DNA of 64,000 nt from an uncultured Clostridia bacterium (GTDB lineage Bacteria > Bacillota > Clostridia > TANB77 > CAG-508), in assembly GCA_934130435.1 (NCBI GenBank), contig CAKOYB010000003.1, forward strand, positions 1 through 64,000, in the 5' to 3' direction. A program made the position numbers and the translations under genes. The notes under the pieces are model-generated. The model was given only the letters and a program-made list of their open reading frames with translations, searched no databases and was not told where the DNA came from. This document shows, one piece after another, positions 57,221 through 64,000 of the stretch. Within the stretch, counting starts at the first letter, position 1. Each line of letters begins with the position of its first letter.

Positions 57221-58102
57221 TTAGTTAGCCCAATTTTTTATAATTTCAGTTGGTATTTTCATATTTCCTTTTCCAATGGCCATTTCAATTCCACGTTTAT
57301 TTTTACCATGATAATCTGATCCACCACTCATTAAATAATTTCTTTCTTTGCAAATCTTTTTTAAGTATTGAATATTATCACTATTAAATTCACTGTGATA
57401 GCATTCTATGCCATCAACTTTATATGTTGATAATATTTCCTCTATTAATGCATCTATATCATCTGCCCATTTATATATAAATAGATGAGGCAGAAAGACC
57501 AAACCATCACATTTTTTTACTGCTTCAATTGCCTCTTTTACACTTGGATAATCAGCACTTTTGTCTATGTATAAAGTATGTGTTTTGTCCCCGCAATACT
57601 TTTTAGAAAATGTATTAAAATCATTCCAAAAGTCTTCTGGTACCTTATTTTTATTTTCTAAATGTTTCTTTATTTCTTTATATATTGCTATACTTGCCCA
57701 ATCTTTTTTATTATCAAATTCTACCATTTCTTTTGGGCTTAAATATAGTCCTATTTCTAAACACTTGTTATAAAGCATATCAAAATATTTTTGTTGAAGT
57801 ATATCCTTTGTTTTGTTTGCATAGAATTCGTCGCACCATTTTTTCATCTTGTCAACATCTATTTTGTAACCTAATATTTCTATTAATCTTCCATTATGTG
57901 CACATTTAATTTCAATTCCTGGAATTATTTTTCCTGTATAATATTCCTTTACGTCGATTTTTTTCATTTCCATATATCCGTTACAATTATCATGATCTGT
58001 AATTGAAATATACTCTAATTTATTTTGTTCTGCCTTTTTAAGAACTTCAATCAGGCTGTCTGCTCCATCTGAGTATGTTGTATGTATATGTAAATCTATC
58101 AT
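57221..58102 (-). CDS. PHP-domain phosphoesterase
   Basis: The 293-residue metal-dependent phosphoesterase has the PHP motifs DLHIHTTYSDG (residues 3-13), ITDHDNCNGY (about 34-43), FLPHLFIYK and the final GGSDYHGKNKRG. The start at 58102 follows GGAGG. Families of this type include 3',5'-nucleotide phosphatases; the substrate is unproven. The remnant of a second copy is at 63332. Confidence 0.9.
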   Translation of the reverse strand: MIDLHIHTTYSDGADSLIEVLKKAEQNKLEYISITDHDNCNGYMEMKKIDVKEYYTGKIIPGIEIKCAHNGRLIEILGYKIDVDKMKKWCDEFYANKTKDILQQKYFDMLYNKCLEIGLYLSPKEMVEFDNKKDWASIAIYKEIKKHLENKNKVPEDFWNDFNTFSKKYCGDKTHTLYIDKSADYPSVKEAIEAVKKCDGLVFLPHLFIYKWADDIDALIEEILSTYKVDGIECYHSEFNSDNIQYLKKICKERNYLMSGGSDYHGKNKRGIEMAIGKGNMKIPTEIIKNWAN

Positions 58103-58116
58103 ATATACCTCCAAAA

Positions 58117-59073
58117 CTATTTCTCTTGTTGAAGTAAGCGTTCCTTTTTAAATTCTACTTCTAATTCATCTAATCTAACTAATTGTGCATTAATTCCGTT
58201 TTTTCTAACTCTTTCTCTTAGTATTTCTATTCTTTTAAGATATGCTTCAGGATTACTTAATAGCTCTTGCCTATTTCTAGTTCTCTGTGTTACAACAGCT
58301 TCTACTGCTGAAGAATATCTACCATCTCCTGCTACGCAAATTAATTCTGGTTTGTCTATTGAATATCCTCTTTTAAATACTCTGATAGTATTAAATAATT
58401 CCTTGTTTTCAATTACTTTTAATGTATCTAAAAGTTTTTCATATGCATAGTCATGATTTTGTGGTGTAACAACTCTTGGAGGTAAGTCGTTTTCTCTAAA
58501 ATATTGCTCTCTTTCATAGCATGATAATAAACTTTCAAATCTATCAACAGCTAAAACATTTATTTCTATATTATAATTTCCCTCTATTGTTTTTCTTTCT
58601 CTTGTTCCATCTTTTTTTATATGTCCAATATCTGCTTCTCCGCCATTTTTTTGAAAATCTAATATTTTTATATATCCATCTGTATTTCCAAAAGTTCCTT
58701 CTTGAACAAGATTATTTCGTAGTTCAACGGCTCTTTGTCTTAAAAAAGTATCTAATGCTGGTTGAACAAATCGTTGCAAAATTTTATATGATGAATCTGG
58801 AAATTCTTCTAATATCTCTCTATAATACTTATGGTAAACTGCAATTTCATCTGGATTAAACTCTGTATATCCAGTAATATCGCCCTTATCTTGAGCTTCA
58901 TTTATTAAAAAACTTTTTAACCCTGTTTTACCAGCTCCAGCCTGAGCAACAGCAAATATTGAATATGGTTTTTCTACTTTCTCGCTTTTCATAAATGTTG
59001 CAATTTCAGCCATCATTAGACACCTGTTATACTCATCATTTGTTAGATCATATTTAGTATCATTATTTTCCAC
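58117..59073 (-). CDS. Zeta-toxin-like kinase
   Basis: The 318-residue protein has a zeta-type fold: Walker A AQAGAGKTG (about 48-56), the EFNPDEIAVYHKYY substrate segment and QEGTFGNTDGYIKIL. Zeta toxins phosphorylate UDP-N-acetylglucosamine derivatives and block wall synthesis. The adjacent small gene overlaps its start by 11 bases, as in toxin-antitoxin pairs. Activity and substrate are inferred. Confidence 0.82.
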   Translation of the reverse strand: MENNDTKYDLTNDEYNRCLMMAEIATFMKSEKVEKPYSIFAVAQAGAGKTGLKSFLINEAQDKGDITGYTEFNPDEIAVYHKYYREILEEFPDSSYKILQRFVQPALDTFLRQRAVELRNNLVQEGTFGNTDGYIKILDFQKNGGEADIGHIKKDGTRERKTIEGNYNIEINVLAVDRFESLLSCYEREQYFRENDLPPRVVTPQNHDYAYEKLLDTLKVIENKELFNTIRVFKRGYSIDKPELICVAGDGRYSSAVEAVVTQRTRNRQELLSNPEAYLKRIEILRERVRKNGINAQLVRLDELEVEFKKERLLQQEK

Positions 59074-59290
59074 TTTTTTCTCCTTTAACTTCTTCCAAAT
59101 AAACAGTTAAAACTTTATTAATAATATTTTCATCCTTTTTATATATCATTTCTTTTTCATTAGTTAGCTTATTTAGTTCTTCTTTAAATTTATTGTAATC
59201 TTTTTCTTTGTTATTCTTTATTGTATCTGCAATTTTTAAATTAATTACATATAAAGCTAAATCAAATCTGTTATCTTCTATTTTTATCAC
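59063..59290 (-). CDS. Putative zeta-toxin antitoxin (epsilon-like)
   Basis: This 75-residue helical protein (many Lys/Glu/Asn) lies directly before the zeta-like gene and overlaps it by 11 bases. It plays the position of an epsilon-type antitoxin. The start is uncertain: the GTG at 59290 overlaps the AAGGAG that would serve as its ribosome-binding site. Confidence 0.6.
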   Translation of the reverse strand: MIKIEDNRFDLALYVINLKIADTIKNNKEKDYNKFKEELNKLTNEKEMIYKKDENIINKVLTVYLEEVKGEKSGK

Positions 59291-59347
59291 TCCTTATTTT
59301 TTATAATTATATTACTATTTTGTTGTTATTTCAATAGGATTGCAATA

Positions 59348-60542
59348 TTATTCTACACTTTTTAAACTTTCTATCATGTCTATTTTCTTTAATACAAAAT
59401 GTATTATAAAGTTTACAACAAATGAAAATGCTACTGTTATTATTGCAGAGTATACATAGCTCATAATATTTATATTTCTCATAAATCTTAATGAATCTAT
59501 TTCTATACTAGATATTATTCCACTCGTTAGGAATGTCCCAAATACTAATCCTATTCCAACTCCTAATAAAGTAAATATTATATTTTCTTTATTTATATAA
59601 TTATCAACCTCTTTATCATAAAAGCCTAATACTTTCAGTGTTGCAATTTCTCTTTGTCTTTCTGCAATATTAACATTTGCCAAATTATATAATACAACAA
59701 AATCAAGTAATGCAGATGCAACTATTAATATTACCACAACATAATTCATGGTTTTTAACATGTCTTGTACAGAATTCATTAGATTTTCAATTATAGATAC
59801 AGATGCAATGCCCTCTATGTTTAAAATATCTTTTGATATATTATTTTGTGTTTCTTCATTTATTTTATTTGTATTAATATATATCATATTAGTTTTAAAG
59901 CTTTTAATATTCTCTTCATAAAAATCTTTAGACATAAAAACGCAATGTCCTACATAGTTTTTAGTTATATTTTCAACTTTAAATTCGTAACTTATGTCAT
60001 CTCCATCTATAAATGTTATTTTATCTCCATAAGTAACACCTAACATATCTGCAATTTTATCTGTTATTACTATGCCATTATTGTTTAAATTTATTTTTTC
60101 ATTTGTTTCATAATTTGTTAGATTACATACCATGCTAAAATCTTCTGTGTTTTCTGGTACAAATATAGTTGCATTATGTTTTTTACTATTATTAGTTAAC
60201 TTACCTGTAACTGCATTAATTGTAGAGTATTCTTTAATATTTTCGTTATTTTGTAAATAATCTGTTAGTTCATTTAATCCATCTGTATTTGCCAATGTAA
60301 TAGCTAAATCATATTTAAAAATCTGTTTGAATTGTACATTTGGAATATCATTTGATACCATAGTACTTAAAATTTTAGAAGTTAGAGTTGCTAAAATATT
60401 TGCTTTAACCCCGGCTTCCCATTCCATCTGCAAGCACTAATGTGGTATATCCATCCTTTTTTACAATAGAAACTTTATCTCCACAAAGCTCTTCTCCATA
60501 TTTATTAAATGATGTATAGCCATATTCAAGGAAAAGTCCCAT
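59348..60542 (-). CDS. Chimeric ORF: PP2C N-terminus fused to ABC permease (FtsX domain)
   Basis: The first 43 codons, the CGG +1 site (60411-60413) and the sequence down to SNDIP are identical to the PP2C gene copy 1. At 60340 the sequence changes into the periplasmic and membrane parts of a MacB/FtsX-type ABC permease (TDKIADMLGVTYGDKI, ANVNIAERQREIATLKVLGF, four membrane helices) that ends at 59348. The permease lacks its N-terminus. The junction is in frame if the +1 shift is made. It is either a real recombination product or a misassembly at the duplicate. Function is doubtful. Confidence 0.75.
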
Positions 60543-62242
60543 TATTTTTCTCCTTCATTATCTTCTTTTAATGTTTTTCTTAAATTAACTAATGCAACTT
60601 TAGCCTCTGCCGTTGTTTCTCCTAGAAGTGATGCAATTTCTTGCGCTACCCTCATTTGTTTTTTTATCACTTCGTCGGTTGTTGCAATAGTTTCTAGTTT
60701 CACTTCTTTTATTTTTTCATTATAATTAACTTTATCTGTAATGTCCTTCATAATTGCAAAAATCATATTATGTTCCTTCATATAATTAACTGATAATTCA
60801 ATATATAAGTTTGTTTTTGAAATTTTAATTTGTTTTGAAAATACGTTTCTTTTTTCTGTAAGTGCTTCAATAAACTCAATATTTTCATCCATACAGTCAA
60901 GTATTGAAGTTTCCTTTGGCTTAAATCTTTTAATTCCAATTAGATTCTTAGCTTTATTATTCATGTCTATTATGTTAAAATCTTTATCTATAACAATAAT
61001 TCCATTTGGACTATTTTTTATTATTTCATTAGACATATTCTCTGCTCTTTCTCGCATATATGGCAAACACATTTCTATATCTGCATATCCATTAATAACT
61101 GCCCATGCTTTTTCTCTGCATGTTGAATATCCACATGCCCCACAGTTAAGTTCATCTTCTTTTGTATACTTTCCTGTTTTTGCTAATACTTCTTTTATTT
61201 GCTCTTCTGTAGGTTCTATATCATTAATGTTTTGTTTTTTATGATCATGTATAATGTTTATGCTTTTTTCTTCACTTAACTCTGTTTTTTTATCTATGCA
61301 AGAATTATTTTTAACATAATTACGTATTTTAGAATTTGCAATTATTGCCGTATTATCTTTATTTAAACTACATGGACCATTAATGCAAGACCCTTGGCAT
61401 GTATTTAACTCAAGAAATACATTCTCTAGATTTTCTATACCTTTCAATGCTTCTTTACATCTTTCTACTCCATCTATAGCTATATATTCATATCCATCTA
61501 TTAATTTATCAAATGACTTGATTATTCCTCTGCTTATTGGAAAGAATCTTTCCTTGTTCCAGCTTACTTCTTCATTACTAGTTTTTTCTTCTATATTAAT
61601 ATTTTCTTCTTTAAATAGTTCAAGTAAATCTTCAAAAGTTAATACCCCATCTATTAATCCTGATTCTTTACATTCTTTTTTCTTTGCTATGCATGGTCCA
61701 ATGAACACAATTTTGCAATCTGGATTTTCTTCTTTTAAAATCTTTGCATGTGCAATTGCCGGAGAGTCAACTGGTGCCAAATATTTTAATGCATTTGGAT
61801 AATATATACTAATCATATTATTTACAGCTGGACAACAAGAAGTTATAAAGTTTTTATATTTTTTGCCTTTAAGCAGTTTTTCATATTCTTTAATAACTTT
61901 CTGTGCACCTCTTGCTGTTTCTTCGCCAAAAATAAAACCTATTTTTTTTAATGCTTCATTTATACTTGAAAAGTTTTTAATGTTAAAACTAGATACGAAA
62001 GATGGAGCAATACTTGCTATTACTTTGTTTTCTTTTAGTAAATTTTTAACTTCTTCTAATTCGCTATGAACTCTCTTGGCGTTCTGAGGACAAATTAATG
62101 TACATTTTCCGCACAATATGCAGCGTTCTTCAATTATTTTTGCTTGATTTTTTTCTATTTTTATAGCCTTAACTGGACAATTTTTTAGACATTTATAACA
62201 ATTTTTACATTTTGCTTCCTTAAACTCTAAATACTTTAACAT
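60542..62242 (-). CDS. Sensory [FeFe]-hydrogenase-like protein, second copy
   Basis: The predicted protein is identical to that of the gene at 54431-56131 over all 566 residues, with the same Fe-S, H-cluster and PAS domains. Its downstream neighbour is the chimeric PP2C-permease instead of a full phosphatase, so any signal output would be cut off. Confidence 0.9.
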   Translation of the reverse strand: MLKYLEFKEAKCKNCYKCLKNCPVKAIKIEKNQAKIIEERCILCGKCTLICPQNAKRVHSELEEVKNLLKENKVIASIAPSFVSSFNIKNFSSINEALKKIGFIFGEETARGAQKVIKEYEKLLKGKKYKNFITSCCPAVNNMISIYYPNALKYLAPVDSPAIAHAKILKEENPDCKIVFIGPCIAKKKECKESGLIDGVLTFEDLLELFKEENINIEEKTSNEEVSWNKERFFPISRGIIKSFDKLIDGYEYIAIDGVERCKEALKGIENLENVFLELNTCQGSCINGPCSLNKDNTAIIANSKIRNYVKNNSCIDKKTELSEEKSINIIHDHKKQNINDIEPTEEQIKEVLAKTGKYTKEDELNCGACGYSTCREKAWAVINGYADIEMCLPYMRERAENMSNEIIKNSPNGIIVIDKDFNIIDMNNKAKNLIGIKRFKPKETSILDCMDENIEFIEALTEKRNVFSKQIKISKTNLYIELSVNYMKEHNMIFAIMKDITDKVNYNEKIKEVKLETIATTDEVIKKQMRVAQEIASLLGETTAEAKVALVNLRKTLKEDNEGEK

Positions 62243-62253
62243 AAGAACCTCTT

Positions 62254-62496
62254 TTAAATTTTATTTATTACTTGTTTTTCAAAAATTTCTTCTATGGTTT
62301 CTGGACTAACATTTGATATAAGTTTTCCATCTATTTCCATTGATACACCATTTGAGCAATTTCCTAGACAAAAACTTGCTTTAAGTTCTACCTTATCTCC
62401 TACATTTTTTTCTTCAATTAGTTTTTTTAATTTTTGTACTACATCATATGATCCTTTTAAATGGCATGAACTTCCAACACATACCTTAATCTCCAT
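62254..62496 (-). CDS. Thioredoxin-like [2Fe-2S] protein, second copy
   Basis: Identical 80-residue copy of the gene at 56143-56385, cysteines at 6, 11, 43 and 47. Confidence 0.9.
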   Translation of the reverse strand: MEIKVCVGSSCHLKGSYDVVQKLKKLIEEKNVGDKVELKASFCLGNCSNGVSMEIDGKLISNVSPETIEEIFEKQVINKI

Positions 62497-62498
62497 TT

Positions 62499-63119
62499 TT
62501 ACACTTCCTTTTCTTTTAAATTCTTTAATAATATTGATAATGAAGCTGATAAATCTTCATTTTTAATTGCTATATTTTATGGCACCTTAAGTTCTATAGG
62601 TGCAAAATTCCAAATTGCTTTTATTCCACATTCAACCATTTTATTGCAAACTTCTTGTGCTGCATTTTGTGGAACAGTAATTATTCCTATATGAATATTC
62701 ATTCTCTTAATTAAATCTTCCATCTTGCTTATATAAAATATTTTTCTATTATCACATATTTTTTCATTAGTATCAAAAGCAATTAAAATATTTATATCAT
62801 TTTCAAATCCATTGTAATTCATTAATGCTTGCCCTAGTTTTCCTGCACCTACTATCACTGCGTCTGTAGCATTGTTAAGATTTAAAAATTCCTCAATATC
62901 TTTAATTAAATCATCTATTTTAAAACCAATACCTGGTTTTCCTTCATTTTTACTTACTAGTGCTAAGTCTTTTCTTACCTGAATTGAATTTAAGTTAAGA
63001 AAATTAGACATTGTTGTAGAAGAAATAAATTTTATATTTTCTTCCTTCTTTTCTTTTAATATTCTAAGATATTTTGGTAATCGCTTAAGAGTTGCTTGTG
63101 ATATATATACTTCTTTCAT
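62499..63119 (-). CDS. rex: Redox repressor Rex, second copy, with the same internal TAA
   Basis: Identical to the rex at 56388-57008, including the TAA at 62577-62579 in place of Glu and the preserved tail after it. The shared TAA shows that the change predates the duplication, or was copied by gene conversion. Confidence 0.85.
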
Positions 63120-63222
63120 AATTGCTCCTCGATATTATTTTATCGATTTTATATTAACATACCGTTTTTTATTTTTCAATATATTTTTTTAAATTTTTAT
63201 ACAGTGTAAAATGTATAAAAAG

Positions 63223-63331
63223 ATTGGCTTTTATTCTTGCCCATTTGAGTTTCCAAATGTAATGAAAAAACTTAACATTGTTGTATAGAAAAAAGCCAAG
63301 CTTTAGATCTCTCTTACACTTGACTCTTTTA
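63223..63331. repeat. Dispersed intergenic element, copy 3
   Basis: Part of the duplicated block. Identical to copy 2 except one base in the loop (63280). Confidence 0.6.
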
Positions 63332-63412
63332 TTAGTTAGCCTAATTTTTTATAATTTCAGTTGGTATTTTCTTTTTTTATGGCTATTTCACATTTATTTT
63401 TACCATTATATT
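63332..63412 (-). pseudogene. Remnant of a PHP-domain gene 3' end
   Basis: The sequence aligns with the last codons of the PHP gene at 57221, then with two small deletions to its GxDYHGKNKRG region (TGGTAAAAATAAA... segment), and fades after about 80 bases. It shows that the duplicated block once included the PHP gene and lost it by decay. Confidence 0.6.
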
Positions 63413-63469
63413 CTGGCATTTTATCCATATTTTCTAGCTGTTCCTCTTTTGGTATATTTTTCTATTAAT

Positions 63470-63910
63470 CTAAGAACAACAATTTTTACAGTTATGCTCT
63501 TTTAAATTGCACTTTATTTTAATTTCTTCTTCAGTTAACTTCCCTTCTTTTCTATAGTAGTCTGCAATTGCCTCATGTATAGCCTCTTCTGCTAGAACTG
63601 AACAATGTAGCTTTACAGGAGGTAATCCGTCTAGGGCTTTTACTACATCTTGATTTTTTAAAACTAAAGCTTCTTCTAATGTTTTGTTTTTTATCATTTC
63701 TGTAGATATGCTACTTGTAGCTATTGCAGCACCACACCCAAATGTTTTAAATTTTACATCTGTTATAATGTTATTTTTTACTTTTATATACATTTTCATA
63801 ATGTCTCCGCAAACAGGGTTACCTACTTCTCCCATTCCTGATGGTTCTTCAATTTTTCCAACATTTCTTGGATTTGTATAATGTTCTATAACTTTATCTG
63901 AATAATCCAT
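63470..63910 (-). CDS. nifU: NifU/IscU-type Fe-S cluster scaffold
   Basis: The 146-residue scaffold assembles Fe-S clusters. The three scaffold cysteines lie in NPVCGD, FKTFGCGAAIATSS and LHCSVLAEEAI. An extra C-terminal Cys-rich tail (CNLKEHNCKNCCS) is typical of clostridial NifU-like proteins. The stop of the cysteine desulfurase gene lies one base before its start, with GGAGG inside that gene's last codons. Confidence 0.95.
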   Translation of the reverse strand: MDYSDKVIEHYTNPRNVGKIEEPSGMGEVGNPVCGDIMKMYIKVKNNIITDVKFKTFGCGAAIATSSISTEMIKNKTLEEALVLKNQDVVKALDGLPPVKLHCSVLAEEAIHEAIADYYRKEGKLTEEEIKIKCNLKEHNCKNCCS

Positions 63911-63911
63911 T

Positions 63912-64000
63912 TTATTTTTCCTCCTTTTCTATGAATTCTTCCCACAAAGGTGACATCTCTCTTAATTTATTAACTATTTCTACCAAGTTATCTATTAAGT
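63912..64000 (-). CDS. nifS: Cysteine desulfurase NifS/IscS, C-terminal end
   Basis: Only the last 29 residues are in the window. They read LIDNLVEIVNKLREMSPLW and EEFIEKEEK, the typical end of NifS-family enzymes (LRxMSPLWE). With the following nifU gene it forms the usual nifS-nifU operon for Fe-S assembly, needed by the hydrogenases nearby. Confidence 0.85.
   Translation of the reverse strand, partial: LIDNLVEIVNKLREMSPLWEEFIEKEEK

Larger units (their letters stand above)
54229..57260. repeat. 3.03 kb duplicated block, copy 1
   Basis: This block (5' part of the PP2C gene, sensory hydrogenase, [2Fe-2S] protein, rex, promoter, intergenic element and the end of the PHP gene) is repeated 6111 bases downstream at 60340-63371. 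I saw only two differences, at 57169 and 57231, both non-coding or at the PHP 3' end. Confidence 0.95.
60340..63371. repeat. 3.03 kb duplicated block, copy 2
   Basis: Near-identical to 54229-57260 (differences at 63280 and 63342). Its left edge is fused to an ABC permease and its right edge to a decayed PHP gene end. Confidence 0.95.
63120..63469. other. Intergenic region before nifU: promoter, element copy 3, PHP remnant
   Basis: It repeats the rex promoter (63151-63179), the palindrome (63194-63221) and the intergenic element (63223-63331). It is followed by the decayed PHP end and about 55 bases without visible signal before the nifU-like gene's stop. Confidence 0.7.

Noticed and set aside
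6754..60413. Random sequencing error as the simple explanation of the split genes
   Set aside because: Not excluded, but random indels would fall at varied bases and frames. Here the same base is extra before GGN at a glycine position each time. A systematic error remains possible and is stated as the main test.
6754..60413. CGG reassigned to another amino acid, as known in a few other bacteria
   Set aside because: Reading CGG as any amino acid leaves the zero frame, which ends after 1-40 codons at most sites, while homology clearly continues in +1.
1..64000. CRISPR arrays, transposases or integrases
   Set aside because: No regularly spaced repeats and no such proteins were seen.

Overview
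The window is AT-rich DNA from a spore-forming anaerobic Firmicute of the class Clostridia, probably an uncultured gut lineage. The evidence is spo0A, spoIVFA/spoIVFB, yyaC, gerQ-cwlJ and CotF-like coat genes together with adhE, [FeFe]-hydrogenases and Rex. Nearly all genes lie on the minus strand. No phage, IS element or CRISPR array was seen.

Layout: 1-2470 is a sortase flanked by two cell-surface proteins. 2662-6715 holds a small gene, lepB, and valS behind a T-box leader. 6754-11031 holds a prepilin-like protein, spoIVFB/spoIVFA and yyaC. 11162-15689 holds an acyl-CoA ligase, def and priA. 15785-16129 is a four-tRNA cluster (Val, Asp, Phe, Met in transcription order). 16136-16555 is an intergenic stretch with a repeat element. 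16556-26249 holds DUF421/DUF4363, uvrB, an NPKTG surface protein, a GT51 transglycosylase, gerQ-cwlJ and smpB. 26316-34962 holds murD, a cmk-like gene, a Ca-type P-ATPase, metK, a LOG protein and spo0A. 34996-49173 is metabolic and envelope housekeeping (glgP, an ABC exporter pair, a CAP protein, coat proteins). 49208-57008 is a redox operon (rex, [2Fe-2S] protein, sensory hydrogenase, PP2C phosphatase, catalytic hydrogenase, adhE). 57221-64000 holds a PHP gene, a zeta-type toxin-antitoxin pair, a second copy of the 5' half of the redox operon fused to an ABC permease, and nifS-nifU.

The main observation concerns the codon CGG. In a by-eye scan of every gene I found no CGG used as a sense codon. 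CGG occurs in frame at five independent places (six with the duplicated copy): the prepilin-like gene, cwlJ, metK and twice in the SpoIIE-type phosphatase. At each place the zero frame soon ends, and the protein family continues in the +1 frame if the C is skipped and the following GGN is read as a family-typical glycine. This fits either a lineage-wide +1 recoding (or quadruplet decoding) of CGGN as Gly, or a very peculiar systematic sequence error.

Other points: both rex copies carry an in-frame TAA where a Glu codon is expected, with the C-terminal tail preserved after it. A 3.03 kb block is duplicated almost perfectly and creates a phosphatase-permease chimera. A long hairpin hides the ribosome-binding site of spoIVFA. 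A conserved short intergenic element occurs three times.
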